A DNA stretch of 38,606 nucleotides from a candidate division WOR-3 bacterium. Lineage in GTDB: Bacteria; Hydrothermota; UBA3072. The notes under the pieces were generated by a model, which was not told the DNA's origin, made no database searches, and saw nothing but the letters and a program-made list of their open reading frames with translations. Position numbers and translations under genes: made by a program. Below are positions 18,107 through 26,793 of the stretch, in pieces. Where the stretch lies: assembly GCA_039804165.1 (NCBI GenBank), contig JBDRZZ010000017.1:1-38606 (forward strand), in the 5' to 3' direction. Numbering within the stretch: position 1 is the stretch's first letter; the number at the start of each line of letters is the position of its first letter.

Positions 18107-19133
18107 AAAAGAATTAAAGGAGTATAATATAACAAAGCTTTTGGAATCTTTGCCAACAGGTTTAATTTTAATTGATAAGGATAAAATAGTAATTGAAGCA
18201 AATCCTGAGGCAAGAAAACTTCTTGGAAGAGATATTGAATCTGAAAATATAAAAGATGTTTTTGAAAATATAGATATTGGATTGTTAAAGAAATTGTTTA
18301 AGGGACGTAATATAGAAAGAAGTGTGGTTGAAGTTGGAGATAAAACAATAGGTTTTAGTGCGGCACCTATCTTTGATGAAAAAGGAGAAATCATTGGAGC
18401 ATCAATTATTCTTAGAGATATAACAGAAATAAAGAAAATGGAAGAGGAGCTTAGAATAAAAGATAGACTTTCCGCTCTTGGAGAAATGGCTGCTGGATTG
18501 GTTCATGAAATTAGAAATCCTCTTGCTTCCATTAAAGGAGGCATTGAATCTCTATTGACTTTTTTAGAAAAAGATAGGGAGAAATATAAAGCTACTCAGA
18601 AAACTGTGGAGATAATCTTACAAGAGATTAAACGTCTTGAGCGAATAGTAAATGATATGAGTTTATATGCTTCTTACAAGAAACTTGTAAAATCCAAGGT
18701 TAATTTGAAAGGTTTGGTTGGAGAAACCCTCTTGATGTTTAGCGAAGAAATTGCAGAAAGGAATATTCATATTAAAAGGAATTTTAAGGGAAATCTTTTC
18801 TGTTGGGTAGATAGAGATAAGATTGTTACTGTCTTAAATAACTTGGTTCTTAATGCAATAGAAGCTATAGGGAGTGATGGGCGTATTGAAATTAATATGG
18901 AAAGAGAGAAGAGTAATATTATAATAGAGATTCAAGATGATGGAGGAGGTATCCCTCCTGAAATTATGCCCAAGATTTTTGATCCTTTCTTTACAACTAA
19001 AAGTAAAGGAATAGGTCTAGGTTTATCTATAGTTAATCAGATAATTCAGAATCACCACGGAACAATAACTGCTTTTAATAAAGAGAAAGGAGCTTGTTTC
19101 AGAATCACTTTGCCTGTAGAAAGTGAAGAATGA
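18099..19133 (+). CDS. PAS-domain sensor histidine kinase, NtrB-like
   Basis: A 344-residue kinase without membrane segments. A PAS domain spans about residues 12-112 ([14 protein letters not shown]...), the HisKA dimerisation helix carries H136 in [16 protein letters not shown], and the ATPase has an N-box [20 protein letters not shown] and [15 protein letters not shown]. The cytosolic arrangement suggests it detects an internal ligand. I chose ATG 18099, which overlaps the ktrA stop; an in-frame TTG at 18066 would extend into ktrA with no reason. The response regulator gene follows with an ATGA overlap. Sensing potassium or turgor is suggested only by the neighbouring channel. Confidence 0.93.
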   Translation: MDKKELKEYNITKLLESLPTGLILIDKDKIVIEANPEARKLLGRDIESENIKDVFENIDIGLLKKLFKGRNIERSVVEVGDKTIGFSAAPIFDEKGEIIGASIILRDITEIKKMEEELRIKDRLSALGEMAAGLVHEIRNPLASIKGGIESLLTFLEKDREKYKATQKTVEIILQEIKRLERIVNDMSLYASYKKLVKSKVNLKGLVGETLLMFSEEIAERNIHIKRNFKGNLFCWVDRDKIVTVLNNLVLNAIEAIGSDGRIEINMEREKSNIIIEIQDDGGGIPPEIMPKIFDPFFTTKSKGIGLGLSIVNQIIQNHHGTITAFNKEKGACFRITLPVESEE

Positions 19134-20539
19134 ATGGTAAAATCCTTATAATAGAAGATGAGAAGAGTTTAGTGGAGGTGATAGAGTCAATTCTCTCTGA
19201 GATAGGGACGGAAGGTGAAAATTCTTATGAGGTAAGAAAAGCTTATACTGCTTCTGAAGGATTAAAAGTTGCTTCCGAGTTTAACCCGGATGTAGTTCTT
19301 CTTGATATAAGATTACCTGATCGTTTAGGCACAGAGGTTTTAAGTGCTTTAAAAGAGCAAGATAATGATGTGCAAGTTATAATTATGACTGCTCACGCTA
19401 CCATAGAGACTGCTATTGAGGCGGTTAGAGAACAAGCTTATGACTATATTCAGAAACCATTACCTTCAAGAGCACAATTTCAAACTCTAATAAACAATGC
19501 TCTTGAGAGAAGATATCTATTATTGGAAAAGAAAAAATTGTTAACAGAGATTTCGGAGGTTAATTTGGCTCTCGAAGAAGCAAATAAAGAATTGAGAGAA
19601 GCAAAGTCGGTTGTCGATCAAAAGTTAAGGGATAAAGTGGAGGAACTCTCTTTGCTTAATCAATTTTCAGAATCTCTTTTAGATTGTAATGACCTTGCTC
19701 TTTTAATTGAAAGAATTCCTGAAATTGTTTTGAGGTTAACTAAAGCCGCTGGGGTAGTATTAATATTGAAAGATACAAAGGATAATAGGTTTTCTGTCCA
19801 TGCAGTAAAGGGAGATGTTGGAGTATCTTTAGGTAAAGAAATAAAGGTAGGAGAGGAACCTTTTGGTCTGGTAAATAATGAAGGGCCTTGGGAAACAGAA
19901 GATTTTATTTGTTCGCCGTTGTCTTATATGGGTGAGACTTTAGGAGTTCTTGCCTTGAAGAAATCTGAGAAAGAGATTTCTCCGGAGCTTATTCAGACTA
20001 TAACAAATAATATTTCTATTTGTTTATACACTAGTATGTTAACAGATTCTCTAAAGGCAAGTTACATTGAAGCTGTTCTTTCTTTTGTGAAATTTCAAGA
20101 GTCGGCAAATCCAGAGTTAAAAGTTCATAGTGAAAGAGTTGGCAAGCTTTCTATGGAAATTGCAAATAGATTGGGGGTGCCAAAAAGTGAAATGAGTAAT
20201 ATTAGATTTGCTGCTCTTCTTCATGATCTTGGGAAGGTGGTAAGAGGAGAAGTTCATTCAGAACTACTTAGTGCTGAAATAATCAGTCCTTTGAAATTTT
20301 TAAGAAAAACAAAAAATATTCTTGAACATCTCTACGAGAATTTTGATGGTTCAGGAAAACCTGATGGGCAAAAAGGAGAAGCTATACCAATTGGCTCAAG
20401 AATTGTGAGAGTTGCTAATGAGGTTGATGAGTTGCTTTCAACTAAGATTAGGAAAGAGGAAGTTATTAAGAAAATAGAAGAGAAATCAGGCTCAGTTTAT
20501 GATCCAAGAGTGGTAAATGTTTTAAAAGAAGTTTTATAA
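19130..20539 (+). CDS. Response regulator with GAF-like and HD-GYP-like output domains
   Basis: A 469-residue regulator. The receiver (about 3-115) has E9/D10, phosphoacceptor D59 in LLDIRLPD and K109. A coiled coil (about 130-175) is followed by a GAF-like region (175-305) and an HD domain (320-469): H333, H365-D366-L-G-K369, H376 and H400 are visible. The later part, FDGSGKPDGQ...RIVRVANEVDEL, matches the HD-GYP pattern, but GYP reads GKP and the conserved Asp of 'VAD' is N430. Intact HD-GYP proteins hydrolyse cyclic-di-GMP; with these changes activity is doubtful. No DNA-binding domain exists. Partner of the kinase immediately upstream. Confidence 0.88.
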   Translation: MNGKILIIEDEKSLVEVIESILSEIGTEGENSYEVRKAYTASEGLKVASEFNPDVVLLDIRLPDRLGTEVLSALKEQDNDVQVIIMTAHATIETAIEAVREQAYDYIQKPLPSRAQFQTLINNALERRYLLLEKKKLLTEISEVNLALEEANKELREAKSVVDQKLRDKVEELSLLNQFSESLLDCNDLALLIERIPEIVLRLTKAAGVVLILKDTKDNRFSVHAVKGDVGVSLGKEIKVGEEPFGLVNNEGPWETEDFICSPLSYMGETLGVLALKKSEKEISPELIQTITNNISICLYTSMLTDSLKASYIEAVLSFVKFQESANPELKVHSERVGKLSMEIANRLGVPKSEMSNIRFAALLHDLGKVVRGEVHSELLSAEIISPLKFLRKTKNILEHLYENFDGSGKPDGQKGEAIPIGSRIVRVANEVDELLSTKIRKEEVIKKIEEKSGSVYDPRVVNVLKEVL

Positions 20540-20540
20540 T

Positions 20541-21404
20541 ATGATTACTGTTGGAAAATATTGGAAGGAGAAATTTGGTGAGAAGGTTTATCGAGTTTGT
20601 ATTGATGGAGGTTTTACCTGTCCAACAAGAGATGGGACAAAAGGGATAGGGGGGTGTTATTTTTGTGATGAAGAAAGCTCAAGGGCTAAGTATATTGAAC
20701 CGGAAGATTCAATAGAAAGACAATTAGAGAAGGGTATTTTGAGGTTAAAGGAAAAAGGAGTAAAAAAGTTTATTGCTTATTTCCAGTCTTATACAAATAC
20801 TTATGCAAAGGTGGATGTTTTAAGGGAGAAATATTTTAAAGCCCTTAACCATCCTGAGGTTGTTGGGATTTCTATCTCTACAAGACCTGATTGTATTGAT
20901 GAAGAAATTGTAAAACTTTTGGATGAGATTTCTAAAAGATATTACACAATTGTTGAGTTAGGAATTCAATCTATGCATGATAAGACTCTTGAATTTATAG
21001 GAAGAAAACATACATCTATGGATAGTATAAGAGCTTTGAAATTATTAAAAAGATGTGAAAACTTAGAGATTGTTGCTCATGTTATTCTTGGGTTACCTGG
21101 CGAGACAAAAGAAGATATGATGGAAACAGGAAGAATCCTTTCTAAATTAGGAATAGATGGGTTAAAACTTCATCATCTTTACATTGTAAAAGGCACACCC
21201 TTTTTTGAGGAGTTTAAAAAGGGAAATATCAAAGTTTTTGAGAGACCCGAGGATTATGCTAAAGTTGCTAAGGACTTTTTGAGTAACTTTTCAAAGGATA
21301 TTGTAATTCATAGATTTGCTGGATACTCTTCATCTTTTAGATTGGTAGCTCCTTCCTGGACTTCAGAAAGGAGTATAGCAAAGAAACTGATTATTGGCAA
21401 TTGA
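20541..21404 (+). CDS. YhcC-type radical SAM protein (TIGR01212 family)
   Basis: A 287-residue radical SAM enzyme of the YhcC/TIGR01212 type. The cluster cysteines lie at C27, C39 and C42 (FTCPTRDGTKGIGGCYFC); the long spacing between the first and second cysteine is characteristic. Further family stretches are FQSYTNTYA, GISISTRPDC, ELGIQSMHDKTL and HVILGLPGET. The protein starts 2 nt after the response-regulator stop, so is cotranscribed. A tRNA-modifying or related role has been proposed for this family, but the reaction is not assigned here. Confidence 0.88.
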   Translation: MITVGKYWKEKFGEKVYRVCIDGGFTCPTRDGTKGIGGCYFCDEESSRAKYIEPEDSIERQLEKGILRLKEKGVKKFIAYFQSYTNTYAKVDVLREKYFKALNHPEVVGISISTRPDCIDEEIVKLLDEISKRYYTIVELGIQSMHDKTLEFIGRKHTSMDSIRALKLLKRCENLEIVAHVILGLPGETKEDMMETGRILSKLGIDGLKLHHLYIVKGTPFFEEFKKGNIKVFERPEDYAKVAKDFLSNFSKDIVIHRFAGYSSSFRLVAPSWTSERSIAKKLIIGN

Positions 21405-21432
21405 TAATGTTAAGAAGTTTTAGTGATAAGGC

Positions 21433-21460
21433 TTGACAATATCATAAACTTTATTACTCT
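21433..21460 (+). promoter_or_regulatory. Probable promoter of the first PorV-like gene
   Basis: Perfect TTGACA (21433-21438), 16-nt spacer and a weak -10 TACTCT (21455-21460). An AAAAGGAG ribosome site (about 21466-21473) precedes the ATG at 21481. Confidence 0.45.
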
Positions 21461-21480
21461 CCCTTAAAAGGAGTAAAGAG

Positions 21481-22383
21481 ATGTTTATTTTATTGTTTTT
21501 ATTTTATTCTCTTGGAGATATTAAAGATTTTTGGGATGGTTTAAACCGTGTGAGTGGTCCCACAGGTTTTGAGATTCTTCAGCTTGATATGGATGCTAGA
21601 ATTAATGCGACTGGAGGTAATTCTTTAGAAAAAGGAATTTCTTCATTGCTTTTGAATCCTGCTGAGCTTACTTCTGTTAACTCGAAATATTGTTTTACTT
21701 TTAGTTATAGACCTCTATTTTGCGAGATGAATGCAAATTTTGTTGGTTTTACTCTTAAAAGAGAAAATGAAGTGTTTGGATTTTATTATTTAGGATTTTA
21801 TTCTGGGGAAATACCTCTTCAGGATAAAACTCCAGGAGTTTCAGTTGCAAGTTATTACGCCGAAAATATTATTTTTGGGCTTTCTTATGCAAGAAGTTTT
21901 GGAAATTGGAGTTTGGGAGGGACAATTAAAACCCTTAGAGAAAGGATTTTTGAGGTTTCTTATCTCACTTATTCTTTTGATCTTGGAATGAGTTATAATT
22001 TTAGTTCTTCTATTAATCCTTTTAGAGTGGACTTTTCCTTTCTTCACTTAGGACCAAAATATGGTCCCCAAAATTTTGAGAAAGTGTTTCGTTTACCCCT
22101 TACTTGGCATCTTGGTTTTAATAAAAAAACTGGTTCATTATCTTTTGGTTCTTCTCTAAATAAACCCTTGAACACAAAATTGCAATGTACTTTTGGAGGA
22201 GAATATAGATTTGGGGATTATTTTGTGATTCGTTTTGGGAAGAAGTATAATAATCCGTTGGAAAAAGGTTCTTTTGGTTTTGGATTAATTAGGAATAAGA
22301 TAGCCTTAAATTATTCTTATTATCTTTCTCAAATAGAAGATTTTGAAGGGGCTCATATTTTTACAATTTCTATAGGAACATAA
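21481..22383 (+). CDS. PorV/PorQ-like outer-membrane beta-barrel protein
   Basis: A 300-residue predicted barrel. A short signal-like leader (about 1-12) is followed by the segment DMDARINATGG...LLLNPAEL, a recognisable variant of the 'gaRaaaMGGa...NPAgl' N-terminus of PorV/FadL-like proteins. The rest alternates beta-strands rich in aromatic residues (FSYRP, FGFYYLGFYSG, LHLGPKYG). Some PorV relatives shuttle type IX secretion substrates, but no such system is visible here. The last stop base overlaps the accA ATG. The role is not assigned. Confidence 0.72.
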   Translation: MFILLFLFYSLGDIKDFWDGLNRVSGPTGFEILQLDMDARINATGGNSLEKGISSLLLNPAELTSVNSKYCFTFSYRPLFCEMNANFVGFTLKRENEVFGFYYLGFYSGEIPLQDKTPGVSVASYYAENIIFGLSYARSFGNWSLGGTIKTLRERIFEVSYLTYSFDLGMSYNFSSSINPFRVDFSFLHLGPKYGPQNFEKVFRLPLTWHLGFNKKTGSLSFGSSLNKPLNTKLQCTFGGEYRFGDYFVIRFGKKYNNPLEKGSFGFGLIRNKIALNYSYYLSQIEDFEGAHIFTISIGT

Positions 22384-23339
22384 TGATAAAGTATTTAGAT
22401 TTTGAAAAACCTATAGCTGAATTATTGGAGAAAATAGAGGAGTTGAGGGCTCTAAATGAGAGCACAAATGGCAGGTATGAAGCTGATTTAAGAAAACTTA
22501 ATGAAAAGCTTGTTAAGTTAAGAAGGGAGATATTTTCCTCTCTTACTCCTTGGCAAAGAGTGGAGATGGCTAGACATCCCAATAGGCCATACACTAGTGA
22601 TTATGTGAAGTATCTATTTAAAGATTGGATAGAGCTTCATGGAGATAGAAGGTATGCGGATGACCTTGCAATTATCACAGGGTTAGGTAAGTTAGGAGAC
22701 ATCTCTTTTGTTATTGTTGGGCACGAAAAAGGAAGAACTACATCGGAAAAAATTAAACGGAATTTTGGGAGTGCTCATCCTGAGGGTTATAGAAAAGCTC
22801 TTAGGGTGATGAAAATGGGAGGAAAGTTTAATCTACCAATAGTTTGTTTTGTTGATACAGCAGGGGCCTATCCTGGGATTGGAGCAGAAGAAAGAGGGCA
22901 AGCTTTGGCTATAGCAGAAAATATAAAGGAAATCGCTGTTATTCCTGTTCCTATAATCGTGATAATAACAGGAGAAGGAGGGAGTGGCGGCGCTTTAGCT
23001 ATTGGAATAGGAGATAGAATATATATGCAAGAATTTGCTGTTTATTCTGTGATTTCTCCAGAAGGATGTGCTTCGATTATCTTTAGAGATCAGGAACATA
23101 AAAGAGAAGCTGCGGAGCTGCTAAAGATCACGGCAGAGGATCTTAAAGAATTTGGTGTTATTGATGGAATAATAAAGGAGCCAGAAGGTGGGGCTCATAG
23201 TAACCACGAGGAAGCTGCTCGTTTAGTTGGAGAAATAATACTTAAATCTTATGAAGAATTGAAAGATATTCCAAAAGAAGAGTTGATAGAGAAAAGGATT
23301 GAGAAGTTTTCAAAGATGGGAATATTTATAGAGGAATAA
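22383..23339 (+). CDS. accA: Acetyl-CoA carboxylase, carboxyltransferase subunit alpha
   Basis: A 318-residue enzyme subunit that, with AccD, transfers the carboxyl group from carboxybiotin to acetyl-CoA to make malonyl-CoA. Clear blocks are PWQRVEMARHPNRPY, FKDWIELHGDRRYADD, VDTAGAYPGIGAEERGQA, GEGGSGGALAIG and SVISPEGCASI. The start uses an ATG sharing one base with the previous stop, TAATG. No accD, accB or accC lies nearby, so the holoenzyme genes must be elsewhere; the gene sits in a mixed operon with an outer-membrane protein and a PATAN protein. Confidence 0.97.
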   Translation: MIKYLDFEKPIAELLEKIEELRALNESTNGRYEADLRKLNEKLVKLRREIFSSLTPWQRVEMARHPNRPYTSDYVKYLFKDWIELHGDRRYADDLAIITGLGKLGDISFVIVGHEKGRTTSEKIKRNFGSAHPEGYRKALRVMKMGGKFNLPIVCFVDTAGAYPGIGAEERGQALAIAENIKEIAVIPVPIIVIITGEGGSGGALAIGIGDRIYMQEFAVYSVISPEGCASIIFRDQEHKREAAELLKITAEDLKEFGVIDGIIKEPEGGAHSNHEEAARLVGEIILKSYEELKDIPKEELIEKRIEKFSKMGIFIEE

Positions 23340-23876
23340 ATGGCTATTAGAGGAGATTTTAAGGAATTTGAATTAAATGACATATTCCAATTTATTCAGA
23401 TGGGAAATAAGGATGGAGCTTTGTATATTAAAGGGAAAAATGGGAATGGGGTAATTTATTTTGAGAAAGGGAATATTAAACACGCAGAGACTGGCAAGTA
23501 CGTAGGAACTGATGCGATAAATGTATTCCTTACCTGGGATTCTGGGACTTTTGAGTTCATCCCGGAGGAAAGAACGGATAAAGTTACGATTGATCTTCCT
23601 ATTAATAGTGTGATTCTTGAAGCAGCAAGACAGATAGATGAGTGGAAGAAGATGGAGGATGTAATACCTTCTGAGGAGGTTGTGGTGGATTTTGAAGAAG
23701 AGCCAGAAGTTACTGATATTGAACTTAGACCCTTAGAATGGAAGGCTCTTTCTATAATAGATGGAGAAAAAACTATAAGAGAAATTGCAGAAGAGCTTGG
23801 AATGAAAACTTTTGATCTTGCGAAAGTTCTTTATGGTTTAGTTCAATCTGGTCTTATAAAAGTGAAGAAAAAATAA
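23340..23876 (+). CDS. DUF4388 (PATAN) domain protein
   Basis: A 178-residue protein. Residues 1-95 match the PATAN/DUF4388 pattern: GDFKEFELNDIFQFIQM, then GALYIKGKNGNGVIYFEKGNIKHAE. An acidic linker is followed by a short winged-helix-like C-terminus (about 125-178, LEWKALSIIDGEKTIREIA). PATAN domains are thought to mediate interactions with response-regulator systems. No enzymatic residue is visible. The ATG follows the accA stop directly, so it is translationally coupled. Confidence 0.82.
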   Translation: MAIRGDFKEFELNDIFQFIQMGNKDGALYIKGKNGNGVIYFEKGNIKHAETGKYVGTDAINVFLTWDSGTFEFIPEERTDKVTIDLPINSVILEAARQIDEWKKMEDVIPSEEVVVDFEEEPEVTDIELRPLEWKALSIIDGEKTIREIAEELGMKTFDLAKVLYGLVQSGLIKVKKK

Positions 23877-23908
23877 ATGGTTAAGATTTCTGAAAAGGAG
23901 GAGATGGA

Positions 23909-25927
23909 ATGAATAGAAGAAATATATGCATTGCAGGACATGCTAATGCAGGGAAAACTTCCTTAGGTGAAGCAATCCTTTATAAGGCAAAAGTAACCAC
24001 TAGGTTGGGCTCTATTGAAAATGGAACGTCTATTTTTGACTATTTGAAATATGAAAGGGAAAGAAAATATTCGGTTAACCTTTCTGTTGTTACTTTTAAT
24101 TACGATGGAATTGATGTTGATCTTATAGATACACCGGGATATCTTGACTTTCAAGGAGATATGATAGCTGGCTTAAGTGTTTCTGATGCGGTAATAATAG
24201 TGGTTGATGGAGTTTCTGGTTTTGGTTTTATGACGGGGAAGGTAAATGAGTTTAGTGAGAAAAGAGGGATTCCAAGATTATTCTATATTAGTAAAGTAGA
24301 GAAAGAAGGGGTAGAGTTCAAACGAATAATGGAAGAAATAAAAGGGGAAGTTAGAAGTGGAGTGATACCACTTGTTGTACCTTTCATGAAAGGAAATAAA
24401 GTGATTGGTGTTGTCGATGTATTAAAAATGAAAGGATATTCTTCTAATGGTGAAATGGAAATTCCTAAGGAGTCTGAAGGCGAAATTAAAGAGTATAGAA
24501 ATTTAATGACTGAATCTCTTGCAGAAATTGATGAGGGACTTATGGAGAAATTTGTAGAAGAGAAAGAGATCACTGATGAAGAGTTAAGAGAAGGGTTACG
24601 TAAAGGATTTATTTCTGGAGAAATCTTTCCTTTAATAGCTGGGGATTCTGTATCTCTTTTGGGTATAGATTCTCTACTTCACTATATTAAAAATATATTT
24701 CCTTCTCCAAAGGAGGCTAAACTTCCCTCTGGTATTGAATCAATTGATGGACCAACAGTTGCTTTCTCTTTTAAAACCGAATTTGAACCTCATATGGGAG
24801 AGTTGAGTCTTATAAAAGTTTGGAGAGGAAAAATTTCTGTTGGAGATACACTTATTAATACTTCAACAAACACTGAAGAAAAAATAAATCAGATTTTTGT
24901 TTTAAAAGGAGGAGAAAAGAAGGTAGTGGAAGAACTTCCTACTGGAGCAATAGGTGCTCTTGTAAAGTTAAAGAATACTTCTACAGGAGATACTTTGTCT
25001 GATCCTTCTAATTTGGTTGTTCTCCAGAGGCCTGAGTTTCCACATCCTGTTGCTAAAGTGGCTATTGAAGGCGAAACAGAGAAGGATAATGATAAAATAT
25101 CTAAGGCTCTTTCAAAGATGAAAAAATCTGATCCTACATTTAACTATAATTTTGATGTGGAAACCAAACAGCTTATCTTAGAGACAATGGGTGAACAACA
25201 TATGCAGTTTATAAGATCTTGGTTGGAAGAAAATTTTGACGTGAAGTTTATAGAAACTATGCCTGGAATTCATTATAGGGAGACAGTTCAGAAGAAAGCA
25301 GAGGGGCATGCAAAGTTCAAAAAGCAAACCGGTGGAAGAGGACAATATGGGGAAGTATTCTTACGCATTGAGCCTCTTCCAAGAGGAGCAGGAATAGAAT
25401 TTGAAGATCAAATAAAAGGAGGTAATATTCCGAGTAAATATATTCCAGCGGTAGAAACCGGGGTAAGGGAGGCTTTAAATTCTGGAGCTCTTGCAGGCTA
25501 TCCTATTATTGATTGCAAAGTTATTGTTTATGATGGTTCATATCACCCTGTTGATTCCTCGGATAATGCTTTCAAAAGAGCAGGTTCTATGGCTTTGAAA
25601 GATGGAATCTTGAAAGCATCTCCTTTTCTTTTAGAACCTATTCTTAAGGTGGAAGTGGTAATTACTGATGAATACACAGGAGATGTTATGGGAGATTTAA
25701 ATGCAAAGAGAGGAAAGATTTTAGGTGTTGATGCTATGGGAAAGTTTAAGGTTATAAAAGCTTATGTTCCAGAAAAGGAGATGTTTAAATATTCTTCCAA
25801 GTTACGTTCTCTTACTCAGGGAACAGGAACTTATTCTGCCGAATTTGCCTTTTATGAAAGAGTTCCAGAAGAGATAGCAAAGGAAATAATTGCCCAGAGA
25901 AAGGTGGAAGAAAAGGAAGAAGAATGA
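23909..25927 (+). CDS. Elongation factor G-like GTPase (EF-G2 type)
   Basis: A 672-residue translation-factor GTPase with EF-G layout: G domain (1-270), domain II, III, IV and V. P-loop GHANAGKT (10-17) and DTPG (74-77) are intact. The switch I segment reads ERKYSVNLS, similar to EF-G2-type paralogues rather than canonical EF-G. The G4 motif, normally NKxD, reads SKVE (128-131). Domain IV (about 445-560, GGRGQYGEVFLRIEP...SYHPVDSSD) is present. A GGAGGAG site precedes the ATG. A housekeeping EF-G must be elsewhere; the role of EF-G-like paralogues is poorly known. Its stop overlaps the next start by ATGA. Confidence 0.9.
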   Translation: MNRRNICIAGHANAGKTSLGEAILYKAKVTTRLGSIENGTSIFDYLKYERERKYSVNLSVVTFNYDGIDVDLIDTPGYLDFQGDMIAGLSVSDAVIIVVDGVSGFGFMTGKVNEFSEKRGIPRLFYISKVEKEGVEFKRIMEEIKGEVRSGVIPLVVPFMKGNKVIGVVDVLKMKGYSSNGEMEIPKESEGEIKEYRNLMTESLAEIDEGLMEKFVEEKEITDEELREGLRKGFISGEIFPLIAGDSVSLLGIDSLLHYIKNIFPSPKEAKLPSGIESIDGPTVAFSFKTEFEPHMGELSLIKVWRGKISVGDTLINTSTNTEEKINQIFVLKGGEKKVVEELPTGAIGALVKLKNTSTGDTLSDPSNLVVLQRPEFPHPVAKVAIEGETEKDNDKISKALSKMKKSDPTFNYNFDVETKQLILETMGEQHMQFIRSWLEENFDVKFIETMPGIHYRETVQKKAEGHAKFKKQTGGRGQYGEVFLRIEPLPRGAGIEFEDQIKGGNIPSKYIPAVETGVREALNSGALAGYPIIDCKVIVYDGSYHPVDSSDNAFKRAGSMALKDGILKASPFLLEPILKVEVVITDEYTGDVMGDLNAKRGKILGVDAMGKFKVIKAYVPEKEMFKYSSKLRSLTQGTGTYSAEFAFYERVPEEIAKEIIAQRKVEEKEEE

Positions 25928-26793
25928 TTTTTTTCCTTCTTTTTTCTGTTTTTGAAGGAGAGTTTTTCCTTGTTGGAATAGACGCGGAAAGCTGGGGAAG
26001 AGGAGGAAGTGGGGTAGTTTATCCAACCACGGGGTATAAAAATCCTGCTTCTTCTCTGATAATGGACCCCATTCTTTATTTGAATGGTTCAAAGCTCTTT
26101 GGAGATTTGGCAAATTTTATAAGTGGAGGATTGAGTTTAAATCAAATTGATTATGGATTCGGGATTCATTTTATCTTGCATTCTGTAGGAGATATCTACG
26201 ATACGAGGAATGCCTGGAATGATGAAAATGAGAGTGGTTATCCTGAGGAAGGAGAAGAATTTTATGATGGTCTAAAAAGTAGTTTTTTTTCGCGGGAAAG
26301 TGCTCTCTTAGCTACATATGCGAGATGGATAGGAAATTTTTCTGTGGGAATGGGGGTTAAGTTTATTTATAAAAAGATCCAAAATGCTCTTGCAGTGGGT
26401 GCAGGTGTAGATGTTGGTATTATATACGAAATGGAAAATTACTCAATTGGTGGTGTGATAAGAGACATTTTTACCTCACCTTTATTCTGGGATGGGAGAA
26501 CAGAATATATTGAACCTTCTTTTCTTTTAGGAATGGGGTTTAAAAGAAAAGTAGGTAGAATGCCAATTCTTTTTGAGGTTGATTTATTAAAGGACGATTT
26601 TGGAGTTAATCATAATTTAGGAATTGAGATTGGCTTGAATGATTGGTTAAAGATTAGAGGAGGTTTTTTTAACGATCAATTAACCCTTGGGTGTGGAGTT
26701 ATGAAGAAAGAATTTAATGTTAATTATGCTCTCAGTTTACACTCAGATTTGTTGATATCTCACAGGGTTTCTTTATCTTATAGGTTAAGATAA
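25924..26793 (+). CDS. Second PorV-like outer-membrane barrel protein
   Basis: A 289-residue protein with a brief hydrophobic leader (1-12) and an N-terminal segment DAESWGRGGSGV...YKNPASSL that matches the variant PorV-type start. Strands such as LATYARWIGNFSVGMGVKF and GMGFKRKVGRMPILFEVDL suggest a beta-barrel. It overlaps the EF-G-like stop (ATGA) and its last nine bases overlap the convergent mutS end. It differs in sequence from the first PorV-like protein at 21481. Role not assigned. Confidence 0.7.
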   Translation: MIFFLLFSVFEGEFFLVGIDAESWGRGGSGVVYPTTGYKNPASSLIMDPILYLNGSKLFGDLANFISGGLSLNQIDYGFGIHFILHSVGDIYDTRNAWNDENESGYPEEGEEFYDGLKSSFFSRESALLATYARWIGNFSVGMGVKFIYKKIQNALAVGAGVDVGIIYEMENYSIGGVIRDIFTSPLFWDGRTEYIEPSFLLGMGFKRKVGRMPILFEVDLLKDDFGVNHNLGIEIGLNDWLKIRGGFFNDQLTLGCGVMKKEFNVNYALSLHSDLLISHRVSLSYRLR

